64,000 bases of DNA, taken from Bifidobacterium myosotis. GTDB lineage: Bacteria; Actinomycetota; Actinomycetes; Actinomycetales; Bifidobacteriaceae. Positions within the stretch are counted from its first letter, which is position 1, and each line of letters begins with the position of its first letter. Under the pieces are notes generated by a model. It saw only the letters and a program-made list of their open reading frames with translations, searched no databases and was not told the origin of the DNA. Location of the stretch: NCBI RefSeq assembly GCF_002259745.1, contig NZ_MWWW01000004.1:248001-312000 (forward strand). Reading direction: 5' to 3'. The position numbers and the translations under genes are program-made. This document shows, in pieces, positions 1-8,194 of this stretch.

Positions 1-92
1 TTGATGAGCTGCTGGTGCAGGTTGGAGACGACCTCGCGAACCTGCTTGACCTCGGCGCGAACCTCGGGGCCGTAATCAGCCAAAGTTGCCAT
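1..92 (-). CDS. araD: L-ribulose-5-phosphate 4-epimerase, N-terminal part (runs off the window)
   Basis: Only the first 30 codons are present, beginning MATLADYGPEVRAEVKQVRE and ending inside HQQLI. The start is supported by a GGAAAGGA ribosome site on the minus strand about 9 bases upstream. AraD is a class II aldolase-like metalloenzyme that turns L-ribulose-5-P into D-xylulose-5-P, the last step before the bifid shunt. The identification rests on the N-terminal sequence and on position directly downstream of the FGGY kinase araB on the same strand; the catalytic His and Zn ligands lie outside the window. Probably co-transcribed with araB. Confidence 0.72.
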   Translation of the reverse strand, partial: MATLADYGPEVRAEVKQVREVVSNLHQQLI

Positions 93-159
93 TGTTGGTT
101 TTCCTTTCCACTGTCATGGATGGACGTTTGCTTCAAATACTGTTTTGGGTCTCTCCTCC

Positions 160-187
160 GGCCGCCTCCCTCTAAGGAGGGGAGGCC
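160..187 (-). other. Intercistronic hairpin between araB and araD
   Basis: The arms GGCC-CCTCCC and GGGAGG-GGCC can fold into a short GC-rich stem in the 113-base gap between the araB stop and the araD start. No U-run follows on the minus strand, so it looks more like an mRNA processing or partial attenuation structure than a full terminator. Confidence 0.4.
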
Positions 188-205
188 GAAAGGAGAAAGG
201 GAGAC

Positions 206-1852
206 TTACTTGTCTTCGAGATCGATGGACTCGATGGCGGTGTGCTCGATGGGCAGACCCTTCGAGAAGCGGGCGAAGAAGTCCTCGAAGCCGACCACGT
301 CGGAGGCCACCGGAACCTCGGTGGTGGACTTGGCGTCCTTGAACACGCAGCCGTCAAGGAAGTCGGCCAGATTGGTGTGGTCCTCGTTGGTGTTCCACAG
401 GTAGTTGGCGAGCACTGCCATGCCCCATGCGCCGCCCTCGGCAGCGGTGGACATGACCTTGATCGGGGTGTTGAACGCGGCGGCCAGAATGCTCTGCGCC
501 ACCTTCGGGGTGGTGAAGATGCCGCCGTGGCCCACCAGGGAGTCCACCTGAACGTGCTCCTGCTTGGTCATGACGTCCATGCCGATCTTGACCGGGGAGA
601 ACGCGGAGAACAACTGGGCGCGCATGAAGTTGCCGAGGGTCATGTGGGCCTCGGGGCTGCGGGCGAACAGCGGACGGCCTTCCGGCAGACCGGCCAGGAA
701 CTCGCCGGAGCGGAACGGGTAGTTGAGCAGGCCGCCGCAGTTGGCGTCCACATCGTCGGCGATGGCGGCTCGGAACAGCGTGCCGTACAGCGTGCCGGCG
801 TCCACCGGGGTGCCGATGGCCTTGGCGAACTCGCCGAACAGGCCGACCCACGCGTTGAGGTCGGAGGTGAAGTTGTTGGCGTGGCTCATGCCGGCCAAAT
901 CACCGGCCGGCGTGGTGACGAGGTCGACCTCGGGGTGGAGGGCCTTGAGCTTGTGCTCGAGCACGACCATCGCGAAGATCGAGGTGCCAGCGGAGACGTT
1001 GCCGGTACGCACGCGCACGGAGTTGGTGGCCACCATGCCGGTGCCGGCGTCGCCTTCCGGCGGGGCGAGCACGATGCCGGGCTTCAGGGTGCCGGACGGA
1101 TCGAGGAGCTTGGCGCCCTCCTCGGTCAGCTCACCGGCCGGGGTGCCGGCCACGAGCGGGGTGGGCAGCAGGTTCTCGAGCTTCCACGGCTGGGCCGCGA
1201 CCTCGGGCAGGGCGTCGAACTTCTCGATGAACTCGGTCTCGTAGGTGTGGGTGGTCGGGTCGATCGGGAACATGCCGGAGGCGTCGCCCACGCCGAGGAC
1301 CTTCTTACCGGTGAGCTTCCAGTGCACGTAGCCGGCCAGCGTGGTGAAGTACGCCACCTTGGAGACGTGCTCCTCCTTGTTGAGCACGGCCTGATACAGG
1401 TGGGCGATGGACCAGCGCTCGGGGATGTTGTACTGGAACAGCTCGGAAAGCTTCTGGTGGGCTTCGGAGGTGTTGGTGTTCTGCCAGGTGCGGAACGGCA
1501 CGAGCAGCTCGCCGTTCTCGTCAAAGGCCAGATAGCCGTGCATCATGGCGGAGAAGCCGATGTGACCGATGTGGGTCAGCTTCTCGCCGTAGGCGGTCTC
1601 CACGTCATTGGCCATGGAGGCGTACGCGGACTGCAGACCACCCCAGATCTCCTCGGTGGAGTAGCTCCACAGACCGTCCTCCAGATGGGAGGCCCAGCTG
1701 TAGTCACCGGAGGCGATGGTGCGGAAGTCGTCGTCGATGAGGACGGCCTTGATGCGGGTGGAGCCGAATTCGATGCCGAGCGTGGTCTTGCCCGCGCGGA
1801 TCTTCTCGGCGATGGTCGCGACCTGTTCGGCCGCGTTGTCGATTGCTGCCAT
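206..1852 (-). CDS. araB: FGGY-family carbohydrate kinase, probable L-ribulokinase
   Basis: A 548-residue FGGY kinase, predicted to phosphorylate L-ribulose with ATP in the cytoplasm. The N-terminal phosphate-binding stretch LGIEFGSTRIKAV is at about residues 25-37, with a long actin-like two-domain body typical of the family. The start at MAAIDNAAEQ is preferred over an in-frame start 11 codons upstream because an AAAGGA ribosome site precedes it closely. It is transcribed toward araD and away from the araQ-type regulator, and a LacI-type operator sits just downstream of its likely promoter. FGGY substrate specificity is hard to read from sequence; xylulokinase is the alternative, but the araD neighbour favours ribulokinase. 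Confidence 0.78.
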   Translation of the reverse strand: MAAIDNAAEQVATIAEKIRAGKTTLGIEFGSTRIKAVLIDDDFRTIASGDYSWASHLEDGLWSYSTEEIWGGLQSAYASMANDVETAYGEKLTHIGHIGFSAMMHGYLAFDENGELLVPFRTWQNTNTSEAHQKLSELFQYNIPERWSIAHLYQAVLNKEEHVSKVAYFTTLAGYVHWKLTGKKVLGVGDASGMFPIDPTTHTYETEFIEKFDALPEVAAQPWKLENLLPTPLVAGTPAGELTEEGAKLLDPSGTLKPGIVLAPPEGDAGTGMVATNSVRVRTGNVSAGTSIFAMVVLEHKLKALHPEVDLVTTPAGDLAGMSHANNFTSDLNAWVGLFGEFAKAIGTPVDAGTLYGTLFRAAIADDVDANCGGLLNYPFRSGEFLAGLPEGRPLFARSPEAHMTLGNFMRAQLFSAFSPVKIGMDVMTKQEHVQVDSLVGHGGIFTTPKVAQSILAAAFNTPIKVMSTAAEGGAWGMAVLANYLWNTNEDHTNLADFLDGCVFKDAKSTTEVPVASDVVGFEDFFARFSKGLPIEHTAIESIDLEDK

Positions 1853-1904
1853 ATCTATCCTTTGCCTCGGAACGCCTGGGCGCAAACCCCCTCTTTGGGG
1901 TGGC

Positions 1905-1918
1905 TGTTAGCGCTCACA
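1905..1918. promoter_or_regulatory. LacI-family (AraQ-type) operator upstream of araB
   Basis: TGTTAGCGCTCACA is an imperfect palindrome centred on AGCGCT. Thirteen of its 14 bases recur upstream of the neighbouring LacI-family gene (3744-3757). It lies just downstream of the predicted araB -10 box, where a bound repressor would block transcription. AGCGCT-centred sites are typical of LacI-family regulators, and AraQ of bifidobacteria is a known LacI-type regulator of arabinose and central sugar genes. Confidence 0.75.
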
Positions 1919-1931
1919 ATTTCCACAAGCC

Positions 1932-1960
1932 ATTGTACCGATAACCCGCATTCGACACAA
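1932..1960 (-). promoter_or_regulatory. Predicted araB promoter
   Basis: On the minus strand TTGTGT (-35) is followed after exactly 17 bases by TACAAT (-10). The predicted transcription start falls near 1925, so the operator at 1905-1918 would cover roughly +7 to +20. Confidence 0.6.
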
Positions 1961-2009
1961 CTTATACCGTGTCACGAAAGATAACGGTTCGATAACAGAG
2001 GTGCTTGGC

Positions 2010-2430
2010 TGTCGGTTTTCGGCGTTAAGCCGCCGTTCCAACGCGGTTCAAACGCCACACTGCCGGATTCCGATACCAAACTGCCGGATTCCGCTGCCGG
2101 ATCCTGATGCCAAACTGTCGGATTCCAATGCCGGATCCTGATACCGGATTCCGATGCCAAACTGTCGAATTTCCACCGTTGGCTGTCGGACCTCGACCAA
2201 AGACTGTCGGACCTCGGAGCCAAACTGTCGGACCTCGACGCTTGAGTGTCGGACCTCGTACATATTTCGTACGAAACCCGACAGTCAACGGTCGAGGTCC
2301 GACAGTCAAGTGCAGAAACCCGACAGCCAACGGTAGAAATCCGACAGCCTTACGACGAAAACCGACAGCCAAATCGAGGACACGTCGAGGACCGACAGCC
2401 AAGCGTCAAGGACACGTCGGAGACTGGCAG
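2010..2430. repeat. 21-bp-phased inverted repeat array 1
   Basis: Units beginning TGTCGG or TGCCGG start at 2061, 2082, 2095, 2116, 2129, 2142, 2163, 2184, 2205, 2226 and 2247. After a central palindrome (GTAC-ATATTTC-GTAC) inverted units CCGACA start at 2278, 2299, 2320, 2341, 2362 and 2392. Most steps are exactly 21 bp; three left-arm steps are 13 bp, as if 8 bp had been dropped from the unit. A lone TGTCGG also occurs at 2010. It fills the gap between the 3' end of the regulator gene and the araB promoter. No gene is supported here. Confidence 0.85.
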
Positions 2431-2477
2431 CCAACCAGCGCCAGCGAAAACCGGCACAGCAAGCCAATACAGAAACC

Positions 2478-2502
2478 CTACATAGCCAAAGGCTATGCGT
2501 AG
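2478..2502 (-). terminator. Possible terminator of the LacI-family regulator gene
   Basis: An imperfect hairpin with arms CTACGCATAGCC and GGCTATGTAG around a TTT loop, followed on the minus strand by GGGTTT. It lies 30 bases after the regulator stop codon. Confidence 0.4.
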
Positions 2503-2532
2503 TGCAGGAACCTTAACGCAGGAAGCCCACCG

Positions 2533-3648
2533 CTACCGACGCGGCGCGGGCCCCAGCGAGCGCCGCCCCACCACCTTGGCGGGGATCAGCCCCACGCCGT
2601 GCTGACTGCTGAGGAACGCTGGCTCGCCGCCCTCCCCCAGCAGCCGCAACGTCTCACGCATGGCGGCCACACCCAGTCCCTCGAAATCGGGGCGGACCGT
2701 GGTCAGCGGCGGATACATGTTGTCCATGCCGGACATGTCGTCGAAGCCCACCACGCTCACGTCCTGAGGAATCCGCACACCGTGCTCATGCAGCGCGCGG
2801 CAGATGCCCATGGCCTGATTGTCATTGGCGGACACCACCACAGTGGGCAACGCGGCACCGCGCTGACCGTATTCGTCCAGCAGATGGTTCATATGGGCGT
2901 ACGCCTCGTCCGAATCCCAGGTATGGCAGCGCACGATCTGCGAATCGATGGATTTCGCGGCGGAAAGCTTGCGCCAGGCGTCCAGTCGCGTGTGGGCGTC
3001 TCGCCATTCATTGGGCCCGGCGAAATACAGGGCCGATTTGTGGCCGTATTCGGCGAGCAGCCGGACCACCCTGCCCATGGCATCCCACTGGTCGATGCCT
3101 ACGAGCGAGGTGCGGCGACGGTTGTCCGAGGGAATCAGGCTCAGGCCCTCGCGCACCGTCACCTGACCATGGGTGGAGGTCACGATCACGCGGGGCTGCG
3201 TCACGCCGGCACGGCAAGCGGCGGCGAACATCACATCCGTCGGCGTCAGGAAGATGAAGGCGTCCACGTTCTGTTCGTTGAACGTGTCGCACAGGTTGTC
3301 GAAGTCGGCTTGGGTGCACAGCGCCTCATGTACCATCATCACGCTCATGAACAGGCCGTGGTCGCGGGCCATCGATTCGATGGAGGTGATGGCGGAAATC
3401 GGGCCGAAGAACTTCAATCCTCCGGCGATGAGCCCGATGGTGCGCGAACGGCGTGACGCCAGGGCACGCGCGGAATTGGACGGGCGATAGCCGAGCTGCT
3501 CGATGGCCGCCTGCACGCGGGCGCGCGTGGCGTCGGAGACGTCCGGTGAATTGTTGATCACGCGGGAGACGGTCTGATGACTGACACCGGCGAGTTTGGC
3601 GACCTCGAACATTGAGGGGCGTTTGCTTGGTCTGCGGCTGGTTACCAT
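2533..3648 (-). CDS. araQ: LacI-family transcriptional regulator, AraQ-like
   Basis: A 371-residue LacI/GalR regulator. The DNA-binding helix-turn-helix is at about residues 13-33 (FEVAKLAGVSHQTVSRVIN) with the hinge helix near residues 50-65, followed by a periplasmic-binding-protein-like sensor domain (VVSANDNQAMGICRAL, VSVVGFDD). It is expected to bind the operators at 1905-1918 and 3744-3757 and so control araB and itself. AraQ in bifidobacteria is described as a broad regulator of arabinose and central carbohydrate genes; the name is given here by context and operator, not by a database match. The residue stretch SLVGIDQWDAMGRVVRLL is typical of effector-binding cores, but the effector cannot be read. 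Confidence 0.75.
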   Translation of the reverse strand: MVTSRRPSKRPSMFEVAKLAGVSHQTVSRVINNSPDVSDATRARVQAAIEQLGYRPSNSARALASRRSRTIGLIAGGLKFFGPISAITSIESMARDHGLFMSVMMVHEALCTQADFDNLCDTFNEQNVDAFIFLTPTDVMFAAACRAGVTQPRVIVTSTHGQVTVREGLSLIPSDNRRRTSLVGIDQWDAMGRVVRLLAEYGHKSALYFAGPNEWRDAHTRLDAWRKLSAAKSIDSQIVRCHTWDSDEAYAHMNHLLDEYGQRGAALPTVVVSANDNQAMGICRALHEHGVRIPQDVSVVGFDDMSGMDNMYPPLTTVRPDFEGLGVAAMRETLRLLGEGGEPAFLSSQHGVGLIPAKVVGRRSLGPAPRR

Positions 3649-3743
3649 TACTACCGAACCTTCCCGCTGGCGGCCAGCGAACGTTGCATGGCCGAACTGC
3701 TGTTCTGTACAATATCGACTTTAGCGCGTTCCGTCGGGTTGTG

Positions 3744-3757
3744 CGTTAGCGCTCACA
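3744..3757. promoter_or_regulatory. LacI-family operator upstream of araQ
   Basis: CGTTAGCGCTCACA differs from the araB operator by one base. It lies about 95 bases upstream of the regulator start, consistent with autoregulation. Confidence 0.65.
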
Positions 3758-3936
3758 ATATCGTGTCGCGCCGCTGCCTCCAGGCCGGAGACCACGGGCG
3801 CATCGAAGACGCTCGAGAAGCGGGGCGCCGGCACAGGGCATCGGCCCCTAAGCCGGCAGCCCCAGCTTGGCACTGGTAGCATCGCCGGGATGGCAGCTTT
3901 CCGCCAACGTACGCGACACACACGAGTGGTCTGCCT

Positions 3937-4137
3937 CACTAATAATTGAGGGGTTCAGCTTCTGTCTCTCCCCCAGTCAGCTTCGCTGTTAGCCCGTCCT
4001 GCAATTAAGGACGCACTGCGCGCGACATGCTGGCTCGCCTGTCGGCTCGCACGTTGCCCGTAAACGGCTCTGCTGTTTGCTTCACGGCAACGGTCCGTCA
4101 GAGGGGGGGCCAACACCACTCAGATAATTACCAGACA
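3937..4137 (-). repeat. TIR element, copy 1 (degenerate ends)
   Basis: The core matches the copies at 13222-13462, 24515-24692 and 36893-37103. Shared landmarks are GTCCTGCAATTAAGGAC, a CTCGC-TGTCGGCTCGCACGTTGCC block and a CACGGCAACG block, plus a GGGG-GCCAA end. It lies in inverse orientation to copy 4. The terminal inverted repeats are decayed here. It occupies the gap between the araQ and rnhB genes; no protein is encoded. Confidence 0.7.
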
Positions 4138-4159
4138 GATCACGAGTACACATGAGGCG

Positions 4160-5071
4160 TCAGGTGAGGTGCCAGGAGAGCCGATGCAGCGGCGTGGGGC
4201 CAAGTTCGGCGATGGCCGAACGATGGGCGGCGGAGCCGTACCCCTTGTTATGGTCCCACTGGTAGGGCGCGTACTGCGGATTGTCGTGCGCGATGTCGAC
4301 CATGAGCCGGTCACGGGTCACTTTGGCGATGACCGCCGCGGTGGCGACGGTGGCGCAATGACGGTCGCCCTTGACTTTGGTGGTGACGCGCGCCGGAACC
4401 GGCACGTCGGGCGCGTCGAAGGTGCCGAGCGCCTTGGTGATGTAGTCGCTTGGCCCGTCGAGGATCGCGGCGACTCGGATGGGACCGTCAGCGCAGGCGG
4501 CGCGGGCGGCTCGTTCGGCACCCACCCCCAGCTGCCGTTCCACGTCGGCCAAGGCCCGCAACGACGCGACGCCGAGGGCATAGGTGATGCCCCACTCATC
4601 GATTTCGTTGTTGCTGGCACCACCCACCGCGTATGCGGCGCACCAGTCGCGCAATTCGTCGAAGATGGCCTCGCGTCGGTGTTCGGTGAGCAACTTGGAA
4701 TCGGCCACGCCATCCGGCACGGTCAGGAAACGGCGTCCGGGAGCGGGCGGCTCGTCGTGAGAACCGGAATCGTTATCCGCAATCTCTGTGACGCCGTCAA
4801 AACCGGCGGCACCGGTAGCATCCCCGCCGTGCGCGGCATGGTTGGCGCCATGGTCGCTACTATCGCCGCCATCGCCGGTATCGCAGCTATCATCGTCACC
4901 GTCATCCTCGCTGGACAGCGGTTCAAGATCGCGCGCCCAGATGGCAGCACAGCCGACCATCACCGGGCCGGCGAGCGCACCACGGCCGACCTCGTCGAAT
5001 CCGACGATCAGGTCGTAGCCGTCGGCGGCGAGGCGTCGTTCCATATCAAGCGTCGGCGTAATCACAGGCAT
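4160..5071 (-). CDS. rnhB: Ribonuclease HII with an acidic insertion
   Basis: RNase HII removes RNA from RNA/DNA hybrids and misincorporated ribonucleotides. The 303-residue protein has the family core: GFDEVGRGALAGPV at residues 24-37 with the catalytic Asp26-Glu27 pair, VADSKLL near 122-128, AILDGPSDYI, and KVKGDRH in the second half. Between residues about 49 and 112 there is an insertion rich in Asp, Ser and Gly that splits the conserved start from the DSK motif. The start MPVITPTLDM is chosen because AGGGGAG lies 6 bases upstream; longer in-frame starts lack conservation. It sits downstream of lepB and rplS in the usual actinobacterial order. Confidence 0.92.
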   Translation of the reverse strand: MPVITPTLDMERRLAADGYDLIVGFDEVGRGALAGPVMVGCAAIWARDLEPLSSEDDGDDDSCDTGDGGDSSDHGANHAAHGGDATGAAGFDGVTEIADNDSGSHDEPPAPGRRFLTVPDGVADSKLLTEHRREAIFDELRDWCAAYAVGGASNNEIDEWGITYALGVASLRALADVERQLGVGAERAARAACADGPIRVAAILDGPSDYITKALGTFDAPDVPVPARVTTKVKGDRHCATVATAAVIAKVTRDRLMVDIAHDNPQYAPYQWDHNKGYGSAAHRSAIAELGPTPLHRLSWHLT

Positions 5072-5371
5072 TGGCGCTCCCCTATCGTTCGTGCGGTTCG
5101 TGGCGGATTGGTTGGCGGGATTTGAAGATTGCGGACGTTCGCGAGCGACGGCGCCGGGTCCAACGGCGATTCGCCGCGCGATGGACGACTCGGTCAATCA
5201 CCAATCGATGAGCGCCTGCCATAGGTGTCGGATAGCGGACGAACGCCACCGACCAGCGGAGCTAACGCCAAGCGCCGGCCACCGACAAGAGCGGCACCGT
5301 CACCCTCGTCAATTATTGGCCCGGACAGAACAGGCGGTTTGATTGATGCCCCGCCGGCGGCTTACCCCCGG

Positions 5372-6844
5372 CTACTCCCCCGACGCGGTGCCCGCCGGCA
5401 CGGCATCGAACACCTCGTGATGGGCATCGATCAGACTGATGCGGTCGAGCGGCCAGTAACGCACGAATCCCACGCCGACCACATCGGAGATGGGCACCAG
5501 ACCACGGTCGGCGTCGTCCTGATGGTACCGGGAATCGGCGGAGTTGGCGCGATTATCGCCCATGACGAAGATATGGCCTTCGGTCACGGTCACGGAGAAC
5601 GGGAAGGCGCTGGGCTCCACGCCGGGGCGGATGTACGAGCTTTCGTTGATGGCCACGCCGTTGATGGTGACCGGCTGCCCCGCGCCCTTGCACTCCACCA
5701 CGTCGCCGGGCAGACCGATGAGTCGCTTGATGAGGTAGCCACCGCCGAAACCGCTGCTCTGCTCCTCGCTGAGCCAGTTGTTGGGATCCTTGAAGACCAC
5801 CACATCGCCGCGCTTGAGGTCGAAGACCTTTGGGGTGAGCTTGCTGGCCACCACACGATCGCCCGGCACCACGGTGTCCATCATCGAACGGGAGGGGATT
5901 TCATAGAAGCCGACCAGCAGGATGCGAATCAGCAGCACGATGAGCACAGGCACGCCGCACCACAGCAGGAAGTCGCGGAAGGTGAACCGGTCGTTGGATT
6001 TCGTTTCGGCGCCGGCAGCCGCATCGGTAGCGGTGGAGGAGCCGTCGGGCTGCCGTCGCCCGCTGCCGTCGGCGTGACCGGCGGACTCCGCGGACGGCTC
6101 AGCGGCATAGGCCGCATGCGGCGGAACCGCAGGCGGAACCGGGGAAACATCCACGCCATGATCGGCCACTTGGAAGGTGCGCGCATCGCGGGCGGCGGAC
6201 TCGGCGTCATCGATCGCGCTGGAGTCGGACACGAAGCCGTTCACGTCGTCAGCGCCGTCGATATCGGCATCACCGGCGACGCCATTGGCACTGTCCTCGC
6301 CGGCATATGCATACGAATCATACGGATATTGGGAAGCCGCGGCTTCGTTCTCATTGCGGGCGAAGTCGGATTGATCGGGTTCCCGGCGTTCGCTCGGGTC
6401 GTCGCCCTCGACTCCGGCTGCGGAGGTATCGGAGGAACCGTCGCTGGGCGCGGGATCGCGGAAATCAGCGGATACGATCATTCCCGCATCGGTAAGGCTG
6501 GAATCATACGATTGGACGCGCAGGGACGGCACGGCCGGAAGTTGCACGGAGAGCAGAGGACCGGATGACACGCCCTCAGCGACCGGCGCGTCCAGAGCAT
6601 GTCCGTCCGCCGACGTCTCGCCGCTCGGCATGGCGGCGGACGACGCGCCCAACGAGCGTTCGTCTGCGGACTCGCCGGGCAAGGTGTCCGTGGACGGTGT
6701 CTCGGCAGATACCACTTCCACGGGCACAGTCTCAGCCGCGGGTGATTCCACGGGAGCTGCAGCACTGCCGGTATCCGTCGGTTCCACGCCCGCCGGTGTC
6801 TCAGAATCCGGGAATACGCCGTTGTTGCCCTGATCGTTCTGCAT
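5372..6844 (-). CDS. lepB: Signal peptidase I with a very long N-terminal extension
   Basis: This membrane serine protease cleaves signal peptides from exported proteins. Of 490 residues only the last 205 or so are the peptidase: a membrane helix at about 291-312, IPSRSM with the nucleophile Ser320, LIKRLIGLPGD with the general base Lys373, and the GDNRANSADSR box. The first 285 residues are low-complexity, rich in Ala, Ser, Asp, Glu and Pro, predicted cytoplasmic and disordered. Most family members are 180-300 residues, so this is an unusual fusion-like extension. The start has a GAGGAG site 6 bases upstream. Neighbours are rplS upstream and rnhB downstream. Confidence 0.92.
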   Translation of the reverse strand: MQNDQGNNGVFPDSETPAGVEPTDTGSAAAPVESPAAETVPVEVVSAETPSTDTLPGESADERSLGASSAAMPSGETSADGHALDAPVAEGVSSGPLLSVQLPAVPSLRVQSYDSSLTDAGMIVSADFRDPAPSDGSSDTSAAGVEGDDPSERREPDQSDFARNENEAAASQYPYDSYAYAGEDSANGVAGDADIDGADDVNGFVSDSSAIDDAESAARDARTFQVADHGVDVSPVPPAVPPHAAYAAEPSAESAGHADGSGRRQPDGSSTATDAAAGAETKSNDRFTFRDFLLWCGVPVLIVLLIRILLVGFYEIPSRSMMDTVVPGDRVVASKLTPKVFDLKRGDVVVFKDPNNWLSEEQSSGFGGGYLIKRLIGLPGDVVECKGAGQPVTINGVAINESSYIRPGVEPSAFPFSVTVTEGHIFVMGDNRANSADSRYHQDDADRGLVPISDVVGVGFVRYWPLDRISLIDAHHEVFDAVPAGTASGE

Positions 6845-6920
6845 GCCGTCTCCTCATGAATCATCTGATGCGCATTGCGCCGAACCCACCGATTCGCGTC
6901 TATCATACGCGGCCACAATG

Positions 6921-6953
6921 AAAACAGCCCGGACCGTAAACGGTTCCGGGCTG
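6921..6953 (-). terminator. Rho-independent terminator after rplS
   Basis: The minus strand reads CAGCCCGGAACCG, a short loop, CGGTCCGGGCTG and then TTTT. The GC-rich stem plus U-run lies about 75 bases after the rplS stop and before lepB, indicating that rplS and lepB are separate transcription units or connected by readthrough. Confidence 0.85.
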
Positions 6954-7027
6954 AATTTCACGGTTTATTCGCGCGGGTCACTGACGTGAATCACGCGGCC
7001 AAACCGAAGTCATAGTGCGGCACAAAC

Positions 7028-7393
7028 TCACTTGGCGGAGTTGTCGCGGCGCTCGACGATACGAGCGGCCTTACCGCGCAGAGCGCGCAGGTAGTACAGC
7101 TTGGCACGACGCACACGACCCTTGCGCACGAGCTTGATGGAGTCGATGGACGGGGAGTGCAGCGGGAAGCGGCGCTCCACACCGGTGCCGAAGCTGATCT
7201 TGCGGACCACGAAGGTCTCACGCACGCCAGCGCCCTTACGAGCGATCACCACGCCGGTGAAGGTCTGGATACGGGAGTTGTTGCCTTCCTGGATCTTCAC
7301 GTTCACGTCGACGGTGTCGCCGGGACGGAAGGCCGGGATCTCCTCGGCCGGCTTCAGGTGCTTGGCGTCAAAAGCCTCAATAGCGTTAACCAT
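7028..7393 (-). CDS. rplS: 50S ribosomal protein L19
   Basis: A 121-residue protein of the usual L19 length. It contains [15 protein letters not shown], the [14 protein letters not shown] block and the basic end [15 protein letters not shown] that contacts 23S and 16S rRNA at the subunit interface. An AAGGAAC site precedes the ATG. In many bacteria rplS closes the rpsP-rimM-trmD operon; here rpsP-khpA-rimM is 38 kb away, so the operon is split. Confidence 0.97.
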   Translation of the reverse strand: MVNAIEAFDAKHLKPAEEIPAFRPGDTVDVNVKIQEGNNSRIQTFTGVVIARKGAGVRETFVVRKISFGTGVERRFPLHSPSIDSIKLVRKGRVRRAKLYYLRALRGKAARIVERRDNSAK

Positions 7394-7730
7394 TGTTGTT
7401 CCTTCAGTGCTGCCGCATATCAGTCACCGGTCAGGGCGCACACACGACACCACACGATGCCCCTGCATATGCGCCGGATTCCTAATCCCGCACGGATTCG
7501 CCCGCACGGGTGATGCCAATCCGCCGGGAATCGCGCCTTGCGGCGGCCCGACTGGACCTTATGCGGTACAGGTTTATGCGGCGACCCGTTCCGCGACACA
7601 GCAATCGTCTAATGTACATGTCGGCCTCGACACCGGCAGGCCACAGGCATCGCGTTGCAGGCACCGCGTTGCGGACATGCCGGAATCGCGCCACATACAC
7701 CAATGACCGTCAGTGACCAATGACCGTTGA

Positions 7731-7918
7731 CTGTCGGTTCTCAACGCAACACTGTCGGATTTCAACGCATACGTGTCGGTTCCCGACGCAACACTGTCGG
7801 ATTTCAACGCATACGTGTCGGTTCCCGACGCAACACTGTCGGACCTCGTACACCATATGTACGAGGTCCGACAGTCAAGCGTCGGGAACCGACAGTCAAA
7901 CATCGAAATCCGACAGTC
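7731..7918. repeat. 21-bp-phased inverted repeat array 2
   Basis: TGTCGG units start at 7732, 7753, 7774, 7795, 7816 and 7837, each step exactly 21 bp. Around the palindromic centre GTAC-ACCATAT-GTAC (about 7848-7862) the array inverts: CCGACA units start at 7868, 7889 and 7910, again 21 bp apart. Two unit types alternate on the left arm (GGATTTCAACGCATACG and GGTTCCCGACGCAACAC). The three central left units pair with their mirror units, giving a foldable stem of roughly 75 bp. It lies upstream of rplS. No coding function is supported. Confidence 0.9.
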
Positions 7919-7999
7919 ATGAGGACGGCAAGGCCCAATAAAACATCCGTAATCGCCCGACTGGTGTCCCGCATCGGAAATTCGTAACGAATTAACCAC

Positions 8000-8071
8000 G
8001 TTGTAGTCCAGCTCCCCTGACACGGGGAGACAAGAACGACATAAATGGGCTTCTGACGCGGGATACTCAGG
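8000..8071 (+). repeat. Probable remnant of the TIR element
   Basis: The stretch GGGCTTCTGACGCGGGATACTC resembles the 3' terminal repeat of the element copies (CTGACGCGGCATACTA), preceded by a degraded GGGGAG block. Only the end of the element is recognisable. Confidence 0.35.
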
Positions 8072-8098
8072 TCAGTACAGTCCGCAAAGTCCTCGGAC

Positions 8099-8194
8099 CT
8101 ATCGGTCGATGGACTCGTTGACCTGCTGGATGGCCTTCAGCGCCGATTCCACCGTGGCGTCGCCGGTGTAGATGCTCTGCAACAGATCCGAGAA
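8099..8194 (-). pseudogene. C-terminal remnant of a sugar ABC transporter substrate-binding protein
   Basis: One minus-strand frame reads SDLLQSIYTGDATVESALKA followed by IQQVNESIDR and a TAG stop. This is the typical C-terminus of a family-1 extracellular solute-binding protein. An in-frame stop lies immediately upstream (8195-8197), and residual similarity in other frames may continue to about 8260. It is best read as the decayed tail of a lost sugar transporter gene. No RBS or start is present. Confidence 0.55.

Noticed and set aside
242..1984. Long plus-strand open frame (580 codons) opposite araB
   Set aside because: Composition is the mirror of a high-GC coding frame (Gly/Val/His/Gly-rich, no motifs), no ribosome site, and araB on the other strand is a clear family member.
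7731..7918. CRISPR array
   Set aside because: Units are contiguous at 21 bp with no unique spacers and the array inverts in the middle; no cas genes in the window.
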